Shown here: positions 37,021 through 45,344 of the stretch, piece after piece
Layout: each line of letters opens with the position of its first letter
Position numbering within the stretch: position 1 is the first letter of the stretch
Source: Pseudomonas sp. HR96
Lineage (GTDB): Bacteria > Pseudomonadota > Gammaproteobacteria > Pseudomonadales > Pseudomonadaceae
Direction: 5' to 3'
DNA: 64,000 nt
NCBI RefSeq assembly: GCF_034059295.1
Contig: NZ_CP139141.1
Span: 1,967,001 to 2,031,000 of the forward strand
Notes under the pieces: generated by a model
The model's database searches: none
What the model saw: the letters and a program-made list of their open reading frames with translations, nothing else
What the model was told of the DNA's origin: nothing
Made by a program: the position numbers and the translations under genes

Positions 37021-37920
37021 ATGTTCGAACTTGCCCAACTGCGCTGCTTCACCACGGTGGCCACGGAACTGAACTTCCGCCGTGCCGCTGAACGCCTGAA
37101 CATGACTCAACCGCCCCTCAGCCGGCAGATCCAGCTGCTTGAGCACCACCTGGGCGTGTCGCTGTTTACCCGCAGCACGCGCAGCGTGGCGTTGACCGCC
37201 GCAGGCCGGGCTTTTTTCGCCGAGGCGCAGAGCCTGCTGGAGCAGGCCCAGGCCGCCGCGCTGTCGGCCAAGCGCTTCGCCGCCGGTGATATCGGCTCGG
37301 TGACCATCAGCTTCGTGGCCAGCGCGGTGTACGAGTTTCTCCCTCAGGTGATCGCCGAGGCCCGGCTCAAGCAGCCGGACATCAGGATCTCGCTGAGCGA
37401 AATGAACACCTACCAGCAACACGAGGCCCTGCGTTCGCGGCGCATCGACCTCGGCATCGCTCGCTCTGCGCTGCGCCAGCCGGGGTTCGAAAGCGAGTGC
37501 CTGGTGCGCGAACCCTTCGTGCTGGCGGTGCCGGCCGGCCACCGCCTGGCCGCAGGGCCGGTGCAGGTCGGCAACCTGCAGGGCGAGCCGTTCCTGATGT
37601 ACGCCCACTCGGCGTATCAGCCGTGGAACGAGCTGCTGACCGGCATGTTCCGCTCGGCTCGGGTCGCTCCGGAATATGTGCAGTGGCTGGGTTCGTCGCT
37701 GACCATCCTGGCCCTGGTCAACGCCGGCATGGGCCTGGCCCTGGTGCCGCGCTGCGCGTCCAGCGTGGTGTTCAGGAACGTGGTGTTCCGCGACATCGAC
37801 CTGGGGCCGGGAGTGGAGAGCGAACTGCACCTGATCTGGGGCGCAGACAACGACAACCCGGCGTTGCTGATGCTGCTGGATGCACTGCGCGGGGCGATGC
37901 GCGGGGTGAATCCGGCCTGA
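37021..37920 (+). CDS. LysR family transcriptional regulator
   Basis: 299 residues. Helix-turn-helix in the first 65 residues (LNFRRAAERLNMTQPPLSRQ, then IQLLEHHLGVSLFTRS), then a BenM/CatM-like effector domain (LRSRRIDLGIARSALR). The ATG at 37021 gives the usual N-terminus MFELAQLRCF; an ATG eight codons upstream is possible. It is divergent from the MFS-dehydratase operon with about 115 bases between starts, so it very likely activates that operon in response to its substrate. Confidence 0.9.
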   Translation: MFELAQLRCFTTVATELNFRRAAERLNMTQPPLSRQIQLLEHHLGVSLFTRSTRSVALTAAGRAFFAEAQSLLEQAQAAALSAKRFAAGDIGSVTISFVASAVYEFLPQVIAEARLKQPDIRISLSEMNTYQQHEALRSRRIDLGIARSALRQPGFESECLVREPFVLAVPAGHRLAAGPVQVGNLQGEPFLMYAHSAYQPWNELLTGMFRSARVAPEYVQWLGSSLTILALVNAGMGLALVPRCASSVVFRNVVFRDIDLGPGVESELHLIWGADNDNPALLMLLDALRGAMRGVNPA

Positions 37921-37940
37921 TATTCATCACGGCCACCATT

Positions 37941-38020
37941 GGCTATCGCGGGCTTAGCGCGCTCCTGCGCTGTTCCAAAAATCATCAACCGTAGGAGCGC
38001 GCGAAGCCCGCGATAGGCCG
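37941..38020. repeat. Inverted pair of REP elements
   Basis: GGCTATCGCGGGCTTAGCGC at 37941 and its near-perfect complement ending GCGAAGCCCGCGATAGGCC at 38019 form a pair of facing REP palindromes (BIME-like) between the ends of a LysR gene and an AraC gene. The same core recurs in every unit of the array at 55.6-57.5 kb. Such pairs can stabilise transcripts or act in termination. Confidence 0.8.
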
Positions 38021-38077
38021 CTCGGCCGGCCGGTGATGGCCATACTGGCATATCAGGAAACACATCTGCCACGCCCC

Positions 38078-38989
38078 TCAACCCTCCACGACCCCCTCCC
38101 GCTTGCGGAACTGCCCCGGCGGCAGGCCATGGGCCTGGCGAAAGCGCCGTGAAAAGTAGGCTTCGTCGGCGAAGCCGCACAGCCGTGCGATTTCGCCGAC
38201 CGGTTTGCGGCCGTTGAGCAGCAGGCTGCGGGCCAGATGCATGCGCCGTTCCAGCAGCATGTCGCTGAAGCTCTTGCCGCTGTCCTTGGCCAACCAGTGG
38301 CTAAGGTAGTCGGGCGCCAGATAGGTGGCGGCGGCGACCTTCTTCAGGTTCAGCTCGGGGTCGGCCAAGTGCCTGCGCACGTAGTCGTTCATCCGCGCCA
38401 TGGCGTCGCGGCGGCTGGCCTGGGCGGCGTTGGTGGCGGCCAGCGCCTGCAGTGGCTCGGCATAGTGCTGGCACACCGAGCCGATCAACTGTAGCAGGCA
38501 CCCCTTGAGGTATTCCCGCGAGCCAAAGGCGCGGCTGCTGTCCAGCCGGCGCATGCGCTCGATCAGGGCGCGGGTTTCGGCGAACTGCTCGGTATCGAGG
38601 ATGAAGTCCAGGTGCTCCTGGAAACGGAACGGCGACAGTTCTGGTGCCTGGGTGATGGACACTTCCTCCAGGTCCAGTGGCGAGCAGGCCAGGTGCGGCA
38701 GCAGGAAGTTCTGGTCGAAGTTGATGACGATGAATTCGCCGTCCTCAGGGTGCGGAATCAGGTGCACCCGATGGGGCAGGATGAACGCCAGGGTGCGCCG
38801 CGGGAACGGCCGTTGCACGTTGCCGATGTGCTGCACGGTGTCGCCGCCCAGGTTGAACTGGATCTGGAAATATTCATGGCGATGGGGCGTGGTGGCGGTG
38901 GCGCCGCCGCGCTTGTCGCGTATGTAGAAGTCCGGCCGCTCGCTGCGCTGCTGCATGGCGAAGGTCGGCACCGGGGGCGTGGCGGACAT
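38078..38989 (-). CDS. AraC family transcriptional regulator with cupin sensor domain
   Basis: 303 residues. N-terminal AraC-type cupin domain (PHRHEYFQIQFNLGGDTVQH carries the metal/ligand His-x-His pattern), C-terminal double helix-turn-helix (LKKVAAATYLAPDYLSHWL and VGEIARLCGFADEAYFSRRF with RQAHGLPPGQFR). It is divergent from the MFS-FAH-SDR-dehydrogenase operon across 316 bases, which marks it as the probable regulator of that operon. Confidence 0.9.
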   Translation of the reverse strand: MSATPPVPTFAMQQRSERPDFYIRDKRGGATATTPHRHEYFQIQFNLGGDTVQHIGNVQRPFPRRTLAFILPHRVHLIPHPEDGEFIVINFDQNFLLPHLACSPLDLEEVSITQAPELSPFRFQEHLDFILDTEQFAETRALIERMRRLDSSRAFGSREYLKGCLLQLIGSVCQHYAEPLQALAATNAAQASRRDAMARMNDYVRRHLADPELNLKKVAAATYLAPDYLSHWLAKDSGKSFSDMLLERRMHLARSLLLNGRKPVGEIARLCGFADEAYFSRRFRQAHGLPPGQFRKREGVVEG

Positions 38990-39233
38990 GGCAGGGCCCT
39001 GCTGTTGTTTCTTGCAATCATACGATGACTACTCGCCAGTGGTCATGCTCGAGAAAAAAGTAGCTGTCACCCGCTGTCCAACTTTCATCACTCCCTGGAG
39101 CCGGCGCGGGAGGCTCTGGAACAGGCATTTCAGCGATAAAAAAAGCGCCGGTGGCAGTCGCAGAATGCCGTCATTTTTTTTGGACAAGTCAAAAGAGTCC
39201 AAGCGACTGATGCAAAACGGTATAAGCAGACCG

Positions 39234-39261
39234 TTGCACTGCTGTGGTTGTACGATAACTT
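39234..39261 (+). promoter_or_regulatory. Candidate sigma-70 promoter of the MFS operon
   Basis: TTGCAC at 39234-39239 and TAACTT at 39256-39261 are separated by 16 bases, 45 bases before the ATG. The second TACGAT-type repeat overlaps the -10 box, as expected for a regulated promoter. Prediction from consensus only. Confidence 0.4.
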
Positions 39262-39286
39262 AGAGGCTCGCTTCAGGACCATCTCT

Positions 39287-39295
39287 AAAAATAAC
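39287..39295 (+). promoter_or_regulatory. Candidate Hfq/Crc A-rich motif before the MFS start
   Basis: AAAAATAAC directly precedes the Shine-Dalgarno GAGG of the MFS gene at 39306 and resembles Hfq/Crc sites. The same arrangement is seen at two other catabolic genes in this window. Confidence 0.45.
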
Positions 39296-39305
39296 GAGGT
39301 CTAAC

Positions 39306-40655
39306 ATGTCGAGCATTTCCGATACCCGGCCGGCCGCCGCCGTCGAGGCTGCGCCGCCCAGAGACGCCGTATCATCCCGCGCACTGCCAACCCGGCGCCG
39401 CTGGTTCATGCTGTCGCTGCTGCTGGTCGCCACCATCATCAACTACGTCGACCGGGTCAACATCTCGATCGCCGCGCCTTTCATGGCCAAGGACCTGGGC
39501 CTGGACAAGATCCAGATGGGCCTGATCTTCTCCGCCTTCGCCTGGACCTACGCCTTCGCCCTGGTACCTGCCGGTTTCATCGCCGACCGCTTCGGTTCGC
39601 GCTTCACCTACGGCGTCTCGCTGCTGTCGTGGTCGGCGGTCACCGTCTGCCAGGGCCTGGCCGGCGGCTTCACTTCCTTGTTCGGCCTGCGCCTGGCCAT
39701 CGGCGTAATGGAAGCGCCGGCGTTCCCGGCCAACACCCGCGCGGTGGCCGTGTGGTTCCCGGCGCGCGAGCGCGGCATGGCCAGCAGCATCTATGTCTGT
39801 GGCCAGTACCTGGGCACGGCGCTCTTCACCGGCGCGCTGCTGTGGCTGGCCACTACCTATGACTGGCGTCACGTGTTCTACAGCACCGGCATCGCCGGCA
39901 TCCTGTTCGGTGGCCTGTGGCTGTGGATCTACCGCGATCCGCTGTCGTGCAAGAAGGTCAGCAAGGAAGAGCTGCAGTACATCGAGGACGGCGGCGGCCT
40001 GGTCAAGAGCAGCCAGGAGCGCACCCGATTCAACTGGCGGCAGATCACCGAGCTGTTCCGCTATCGACAGATCTGGGCCATCTGCATCGGCAAGTTCGCC
40101 AGCACCTCGGCACTGTACTTTTTCCTGACCTGGTTCCCCACCTACCTGATCGAAGAGCGCCACCTGACCACCATCAAGGTTGGCATCTTCGCCGTGATGC
40201 CGTTCATTGGCGCCACGGTCGGCATTCTCCTGGCCGGCATCGTCTCCGACATGCTGATCCGCCGCGGCGTGTCCCTGTCGTTCGCCCGCAAGCTGCCGCT
40301 GGTGGTGGGCTCGATGCTCGGCATGTCGATCGTGCTGATCAACTTCACCGACTCCAACGTGGTGTGCATCGCCATCCTCACCGTAGCCTTCTTCGCCCAG
40401 GGCATTGCCTCGGCTTCGTGGGCGGCGGTGGCTGAAGTGGCGCCCAAGGAACTGATCGGCCTGACCGGCGGCGTCACCAGCCTGGCGGCCAACATCGGCG
40501 GCATCGTCACGCCAATCGTGATCGGCGCCATCGTCCACGAAACCGGCTCGTTCGCCTACGCCTTCTGGTTCATTGGCGGCGTCGCCGCGATCGGCACCCT
40601 GGCCTACTCGCTGCTGCTGGGCAAGCTCTACCGGATACAGCTGCAGGCACGCTGA
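39306..40655 (+). CDS. MFS transporter, hexuronate/galactonate-like ACS family
   Basis: 449 residues, 12 membrane helices. Signature TIINYVDRVNISIAAPFM with DRVN near the end of helix 1 and LRLAIGVMEAPAFPANTRAV are typical of anion:cation symporters such as ExuT/DgoT/GudP. First gene of an operon with FAH-family hydrolase, SDR and 2-hydroxyacid dehydrogenase, so it likely imports the acid they degrade. GAGG precedes the ATG by eight bases. Confidence 0.9.
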   Translation: MSSISDTRPAAAVEAAPPRDAVSSRALPTRRRWFMLSLLLVATIINYVDRVNISIAAPFMAKDLGLDKIQMGLIFSAFAWTYAFALVPAGFIADRFGSRFTYGVSLLSWSAVTVCQGLAGGFTSLFGLRLAIGVMEAPAFPANTRAVAVWFPARERGMASSIYVCGQYLGTALFTGALLWLATTYDWRHVFYSTGIAGILFGGLWLWIYRDPLSCKKVSKEELQYIEDGGGLVKSSQERTRFNWRQITELFRYRQIWAICIGKFASTSALYFFLTWFPTYLIEERHLTTIKVGIFAVMPFIGATVGILLAGIVSDMLIRRGVSLSFARKLPLVVGSMLGMSIVLINFTDSNVVCIAILTVAFFAQGIASASWAAVAEVAPKELIGLTGGVTSLAANIGGIVTPIVIGAIVHETGSFAYAFWFIGGVAAIGTLAYSLLLGKLYRIQLQAR

Positions 40656-40686
40656 ACGTGCCCCCTTTTCGAGATGAGGAATTGAC

Positions 40687-41379
40687 GTGAGCGACCTGAT
40701 TTTTGCCCCTGCCGTGGCCAGCCTGCCGATTGACGGCAGCTCGCAGCGTTTCCCGATTGCCCGGGTGTTCTGCCTCGGCCGCAACTATCACTGGGGCGCG
40801 ACCAGCAGCGAGCCGCGCAGCTTTCCGCTGTTCTTCATGAAGCCGGCCAGCTCCGTGGTCGAAGCCGTGGGCGAGGTTGAATACCCGCCGCAGACCAACG
40901 AATTCTGCCACGAGATCGAGTTGGTGGTGGCCATCGGTACCGACGGCTTTCGCATCAGCCCGCATCAGGCCCTGGAGCACGTCTGGGGCTATGCCGCCGG
41001 CCTGGACATGACTCGCCGCGACCTGCAGATGGCGGCCAAGGCCGTCGGCCAGCCGTGGGAAGCGGCCAAGGCCTTCGACGGCTCGGCGCCGATCACTGCG
41101 ATCGTGCCGGTCAGCCGCATCGGCCATCCGCAGCAGGGTGCCGTGTGGCTCAGCGTGAATGGCGTGGAACGCCAGCGGTCGGACCTCGACGCGCAGATCT
41201 GGTCAGTCGCCGAGGTGGTCAGCCAACTCTCGCAGTCGGTGCGCCTCAAGGCCGGCGACCTCATCATGACCGGCACGCCGCCGGGGGTCGATGCGCTGCT
41301 TCCAGGGGATGTGATCACCGCCGAGATCGAGGGCGTGGCCCGTTTGCAGGTGAAGGTCGGCGCACGCCAACCCGCCTAG
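40687..41379 (+). CDS. FAH family hydrolase, fumarylpyruvate-hydrolase-like
   Basis: 230 residues. The fold core of FAHD1/fumarylpyruvate hydrolases is clear: [37 protein letters not shown] with the metal-binding Glu pair, [16 protein letters not shown] with the metal Asp, [16 protein letters not shown], and [15 protein letters not shown]. These enzymes hydrolyse C-C bonds of 2,4-diketo acids to pyruvate and another acid. Start is a GTG with TGAGGA upstream. Its place between a transporter and an SDR dehydrogenase suggests cleavage of a diketo-deoxy acid. Confidence 0.87.
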   Translation: MSDLIFAPAVASLPIDGSSQRFPIARVFCLGRNYHWGATSSEPRSFPLFFMKPASSVVEAVGEVEYPPQTNEFCHEIELVVAIGTDGFRISPHQALEHVWGYAAGLDMTRRDLQMAAKAVGQPWEAAKAFDGSAPITAIVPVSRIGHPQQGAVWLSVNGVERQRSDLDAQIWSVAEVVSQLSQSVRLKAGDLIMTGTPPGVDALLPGDVITAEIEGVARLQVKVGARQPA

Positions 41380-41419
41380 ACTCAAGCTTTCTTCAAGATT
41401 CTGCCAAGGAGTAATCAAC

Positions 41420-42181
41420 ATGAGCCAATCCTCCAACAAGATCGCCCTGGTCACCGGCGCCGGCAGCGGCATCGGCCGCAGCGTGGCCCTGGGCCTGCTG
41501 GCCGACGGCTTTAAGGTGGTGCTGGCCGGGCGCCGGATCGAGCCGTTGCAGGAACTCGCCGAACTGGCCGCCAGCCAGGGCGGCGAAGCGCTGGCAGTGG
41601 CCACCGACGTGCGCGATGCGGCCAGCGTCAAGGCGCTGTTCGCCACGGTCGAGGAAGTCTATGGGCGCCTCGACGTGATCTTCAACAACGCCGGCATCAA
41701 CGCCCCGGCCATACCGGTCGACGAGCTGGAAGTCGACAACTGGCTCAACGTGCTCAACACCAACGTCACTGGGGTGTTCCTCTGCTGCCGCGAGGCGTTT
41801 GGCCTGATGCGCCGCCAGGTGCCCCAGGGTGGGCGCATCATCAACAACGGCTCGATCTCGGCGCACACCCCGCGGCCGTTTACCGCGCCCTATACCGCCA
41901 GCAAGCATGCCGTGCTCGGCATCACCAAGAGCCTGGCCCTGGACGGCCGCGAGTACAACATCGCGGTCAGCCAGATCGACATCGGCAACGCGCTGACCGA
42001 CCTCTCGGTGCGCATGACCAAAGGCGTGCGCCAGGCCAATGGCAGCATCGCCGTGGAGCCGATGGTCGACGTGCAGCACGTCGCCGATGCGGTGCGCTAC
42101 ATCGCCGGCCTGCCGCTGTCGGCCAACGTGCTGAACATGACCGTGATGGCCACCAACATGCCCTTCGTTGGCCGTGGCTGA
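41420..42181 (+). CDS. SDR family oxidoreductase
   Basis: 253 residues, classical short-chain dehydrogenase. NAD(P) motif [21 protein letters not shown], catalytic Ser in [12 protein letters not shown], and the YTASKHA active site. It lacks the C-terminal extension of ketoacyl-ACP reductases and reads as a catabolic polyol/sugar-acid-type dehydrogenase. It starts 40 bases after the FAH gene with AAGGAG. In the model proposed here it would oxidise a 2-keto-3-deoxy acid to the 2,4-diketo form that the FAH protein cleaves. Confidence 0.88.
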   Translation: MSQSSNKIALVTGAGSGIGRSVALGLLADGFKVVLAGRRIEPLQELAELAASQGGEALAVATDVRDAASVKALFATVEEVYGRLDVIFNNAGINAPAIPVDELEVDNWLNVLNTNVTGVFLCCREAFGLMRRQVPQGGRIINNGSISAHTPRPFTAPYTASKHAVLGITKSLALDGREYNIAVSQIDIGNALTDLSVRMTKGVRQANGSIAVEPMVDVQHVADAVRYIAGLPLSANVLNMTVMATNMPFVGRG

Positions 42182-42211
42182 TCCCAACCCCCTAGATTCC
42201 CGAGGTCTTCG

Positions 42212-43168
42212 ATGAAGCCTGAAATTCTCCAGCTCAGCCCCATCCTTATTGCCTCGGTACGCGAGAAGCTGGCGGCCACCTACACTGTGCGGCCTTATTA
42301 CGAGCAAGCCGACAAGGCCGCCTACCTGCGCGAGCATGGTGCCAACATTCGTGGCGTCGTCACCGGGGGGCACACCGGCATCACCCGCGAAGTCATGGCG
42401 CAACTGCCGAAGCTCGAAGTGGTAGCGGTCAATGGCGTTGGCACCGACGCGGTGGACCTGGCCTATGCCCGCGACCGCGGTATCGTGGTCAGCGCCACCA
42501 TTGGCGCGCTGACCGAAGACGTCGCCGATCTGGCCATCGGCCTGCTGATCGCCAACTGCCGCGGCCTGTGTACCGCCGACCGTTTCGTGCGGGCCGACTT
42601 GTGGCACCAGAGCAAGACCCCGCTGGCGCCGATCCCGCTGGCCCGGCAATTCAGCGGCATGCGCATCGGCATCGTCGGCATGGGCCGGGTAGGGCGGGCG
42701 GTGGCCGTGCGCGCCGCTGCGTTCGGTTGCCCGATCAGCTACACCGACTTGCAAGCCATGGCCGACGTGCCCTATAGCTTCGTCGCCGACCTGGTCGAGC
42801 TGGCGCGCCAGAGCGACGCGCTGATTCTGGCGGCGGCGGCGGACAAGGCCGAGGGCATCATCGACGCCAAGGTGCTCGACGCCCTGGGCGATCAGGGGTA
42901 CCTGATCAACGTCGCGCGCGGGCGCCTGGTCAACGAGCCAGACCTGGTGGCCGCACTGCAACAGGGCCGCATCGCCGGTGCCGGTCTCGATGTGTTCGTA
43001 GATGAGCCACGGGTGCCCGAGGCCTTGTACTCGATGGAGAACGTGGTGCTGCAACCGCATCGCGCCAGCGCTACCGAGCAGACCCGCACGCGCATGGGCG
43101 AGATGGTCCTGGCCAGCCTGGCCGCCGCTTTCGCCGGGCAGCAACCCGTCGGCTGCGTGACGGCCTGA
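42212..43168 (+). CDS. 2-Hydroxyacid dehydrogenase, GhrB/hydroxypyruvate-reductase-like
   Basis: 318 residues. Nucleotide-binding motif RIGIVGMGRVGRAVA, catalytic Arg in NVARGRLVNEP, Glu in DVFVDEPRVPEA and His in VLQPHRAS. The N-terminal lid segment VVTGGHTGITREVMAQLPKL is typical. It differs clearly from the 2-hydroxyacid dehydrogenase at 22828. Last gene of the MFS operon; it would reduce glyoxylate, hydroxypyruvate or a similar 2-keto acid released by the pathway. Confidence 0.88.
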   Translation: MKPEILQLSPILIASVREKLAATYTVRPYYEQADKAAYLREHGANIRGVVTGGHTGITREVMAQLPKLEVVAVNGVGTDAVDLAYARDRGIVVSATIGALTEDVADLAIGLLIANCRGLCTADRFVRADLWHQSKTPLAPIPLARQFSGMRIGIVGMGRVGRAVAVRAAAFGCPISYTDLQAMADVPYSFVADLVELARQSDALILAAAADKAEGIIDAKVLDALGDQGYLINVARGRLVNEPDLVAALQQGRIAGAGLDVFVDEPRVPEALYSMENVVLQPHRASATEQTRTRMGEMVLASLAAAFAGQQPVGCVTA

Positions 43169-43210
43169 GGCGCCAGGAGGTCCAGCCTGCGGGCTTGCCA
43201 TCAAAAGCAG

Positions 43211-43250
43211 ACGGGCCTTGCGGCCTCTCGGGGGCTCTGCCCCCTCCCAC
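43211..43250. repeat. Intergenic palindromic repeat of the GGCCTCTCGGGG type
   Basis: GGCCTCTCGGGGGCTCTGCC at 43222 continues into CCCTCCCAC and forms a strong hairpin (GGGGGC-TCT-GCCCCC, 43230-43244). Very similar sequences make up the second palindrome type in the 394-bp array at 55.6-57.5 kb. It follows the 2-hydroxyacid dehydrogenase gene and may also act as its terminator. Confidence 0.65.
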
Positions 43251-43375
43251 GGTCAACGCCCGCTTTTCCAATCATCGCTACAATCAATAGTGACCATCAA
43301 CTATTGCAAGTTCTGTTTTCCACGCAAGAGAGCAAGATGGCGTCATACCCAACCTCTTCTTGAAGGAAATCGGCG

Positions 43376-44032
43376 ATGAGGATCTCTACGCTGTTGAAGT
43401 TCGCCGCAGTACTGCTGGGCTTGTCCATGGGCTCGGCCTGGGCTGACGCTGGTGACAGCTGCCACCTGCTGCCGGTGGGCAGCAGCAGCCTGCAGCTCAA
43501 GCCATCGCAAACCGTGGGCGTGCTCTACAGCGAGAACACCACCGGCACCCTGGCCTACCTCGAACGCTACCACGCCATGGCGCTGCAGGGTGCCAAGGGC
43601 AGCGCGCTGGACGGCCGTATCCGTGAAGCCTTTGCCCGCAGCTCCGACCCGCGCCTGGCCATCGACTGGCTGCAAGCTTCGTTGCACAAGCACTTCGCCG
43701 CGGTCACCGTCTACCCCAACCTCGATGCGCTGGTGCAGGCGCACCCGGACGTCACGGTGATGCTCGATGCCTACAGCCAGTTGGTGACCTCGCACAACAC
43801 TCAGGTCGAAGCCCGCTACAGCGCCACGTTCTATGACGCCAACCTGCAGTACATCGGCCGCGCCGCCGGTGCCGGCAGCGAGCGCCTGTCCGCCGTTTGG
43901 GTACATGATAAGACCGCACCCCAGATTGCTGCGCAGATCGACCGTCAACGGCTGTTGCAGGTCGATGCACTCAAGCAGTTCGATGGGTCGTTGCGGGCGT
44001 TGGTCGCCCCGGGTGAGGTTGCCGCCAGGTAA
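43376..44032 (+). CDS. Hypothetical exported protein
   Basis: 218 residues with a clear signal peptide (MRISTLLKFAAVLLGLSMGS, then AWA-DAGDS). The mature part has one Cys near its N-terminus, a helical middle (IDWLQASLHKHFAAVTVYPN) and a strand-rich C-terminal half. No family recognised. AGGAA precedes the ATG. Stand-alone between a repeat element and a convergent membrane-protein gene; probably periplasmic. Confidence 0.7.
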   Translation: MRISTLLKFAAVLLGLSMGSAWADAGDSCHLLPVGSSSLQLKPSQTVGVLYSENTTGTLAYLERYHAMALQGAKGSALDGRIREAFARSSDPRLAIDWLQASLHKHFAAVTVYPNLDALVQAHPDVTVMLDAYSQLVTSHNTQVEARYSATFYDANLQYIGRAAGAGSERLSAVWVHDKTAPQIAAQIDRQRLLQVDALKQFDGSLRALVAPGEVAAR

Positions 44033-44086
44033 TCAGCCAGCGGCATGTTGGTCACAAAGGCTTCACAGGACTGCAGGACACCCGCT

Positions 44087-44623
44087 TCAACCGGCGTAGG
44101 CCCTGGGCGACTTGAGCACCCCGCGCAGGCTGAACACGGCCAGCAAGGCGCCGCCAAACGCCAGCCACATGTCGATCTTGGGCCGCAGCGAAGCGGCTTC
44201 CAGGGTCGCGAACAGCGAGCAGGGTTGCGCCTGGTCGTTGGCCTGGTAGGTGTCGCCCGCCAGGGTCTGGAGCTGATACACCTCGCCGGCCGCCCGCCAG
44301 ACCTTCACCGTTTGTCCGCCCTGAATATTCGCCTCGCCACGCCGGTAGCCCGAACAGCCGCCGTGCAGACTTTGCAGTTGATCGCCGATCCGCACTTGCA
44401 GGGTATACAGGCGCGGGTTGGCCATGCGCACCAGTTCGGTGGTAGCGGTAAACACTTGCAAGTTATCCAGGGTGGGCATGGTCATCTGATAATAAAGCGC
44501 CTGCAGTGAGGCGCTCAATGAAAGCAGTACGCCGACGCGAAGCAGGATGACCAAATGTGACCGGTCAACCCGCTCGCGCCATCGTTTGAGCCAGGACAGT
44601 GGTTTATCGGCGGCAAGTTGCAT
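44087..44623 (-). CDS. Hypothetical membrane protein
   Basis: 178 residues with a membrane helix near the N-terminus (about 24-43, LVILLRVGVLLSLSASLQAL), a periplasmic domain of about 100 residues with two Cys that could form a disulfide (GGCSGY and QPCSLF), and a second membrane helix near the C-terminus (MWLAFGGALLAVFSLRGVL). ATG 44623 has AGGAG seven bases upstream; the longer frame to 44683 is not supported. No family recognised. Confidence 0.7.
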   Translation of the reverse strand: MQLAADKPLSWLKRWRERVDRSHLVILLRVGVLLSLSASLQALYYQMTMPTLDNLQVFTATTELVRMANPRLYTLQVRIGDQLQSLHGGCSGYRRGEANIQGGQTVKVWRAAGEVYQLQTLAGDTYQANDQAQPCSLFATLEAASLRPKIDMWLAFGGALLAVFSLRGVLKSPRAYAG

Positions 44624-45344
44624 GGGGACGCTCCTATGAAAGCCTGAAACTTCAAGAGTTATGGTGACGCACAGGCAACCCACTGCATAAACAGCAACGA
44701 CGCGACGACGGGGAGTCTTGTGAGGTAAGTTGACAACTAAAACACTGCAGGCCGGGCTGGCGAACAGGCGCGCACCGGGGTTCGCCGACCCAAGGGTGCG
44801 TGTCTGCTACAGACAGGTACAGGCGTGAGCCCAGGCTGCACTTCCACAGGGGAGGTCGGGACGATCCCAGAACAGGACCGCCAGAAGTACCGCAATTCAG
44901 TGGAAACTGGGCCTACTTTATATTTACCCTAATAAAGTACAAGCCCCTCCGGAGAATATTTTTCAGGGAATAAAAGCCGGCTGTCAGAAAGTAGCACTTT
45001 GCCAAACAGTGCCACTATTTTGATATCAAAAAGCTATATTTTACAGGATAACATGACGAGAAAGTGCCACTACGCGCTGTAGCATTGACGTCATGATTAA
45101 AAATTAATTTTCAATTTCAATAAATTTGGCGTCATCCAAATGGCGTATTTTCTTGAGTAAATTCATAAACTTATGACCAACAAGTCATAATACTGCAAGC
45201 AGATGGCGGAATCGTTTCCCCTGGTGAGCGTTGGTATGGGTTCGGGGGGTGGAACTTGACTATGCTGGGTACGTCCGAACTAGTGCTTTCCGGACTCGTT
45301 ACCAGGAAGTTTCACGACCCCCTTCATTCGCTCAGGAACGAGAT
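44624..45344. other. AT-rich intergenic region without a gene
   Basis: About 720 bases with no convincing gene. From roughly 44910 to 45220 it is far more AT-rich than the rest of the window. It contains AGTGCCACTA twice (45008-45017 and 45063-45072), a related inverted copy AGTAGCACTT near 44991, and an inverted repeat TACTTTA/TAAAGTA at 44914-44939. It ends in an AlgU-type promoter. It may be a regulatory region or a remnant of acquired DNA. Confidence 0.5.
45252..45279 (+). promoter_or_regulatory. AlgU (sigma-22/RpoE) type promoter
   Basis: GAACTT at 45252-45257, a 16-base spacer, then TCCGAA at 45274-45279. This agrees with the AlgU consensus GAACTT-N16/17-TCtgA in Pseudomonas. It lies 65 bases upstream of the small-protein gene at 45345, in the right direction. 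Confidence 0.65.

Larger units (their letters stand above)
38990..39305. other. Divergent regulatory region between AraC gene and MFS operon
   Basis: 316 bases without a gene. Two near-identical sequences, TCATACGATGACT at 39017-39029 and TTGTACGATAACT at 39248-39260, match at 10 of 13 positions. They lie close to the AraC gene and at the MFS-operon promoter respectively, and could be AraC-regulator half sites or operators. T-rich and A-rich tracts (39135-39180) lie between. Function is inferred from position. Confidence 0.4.
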
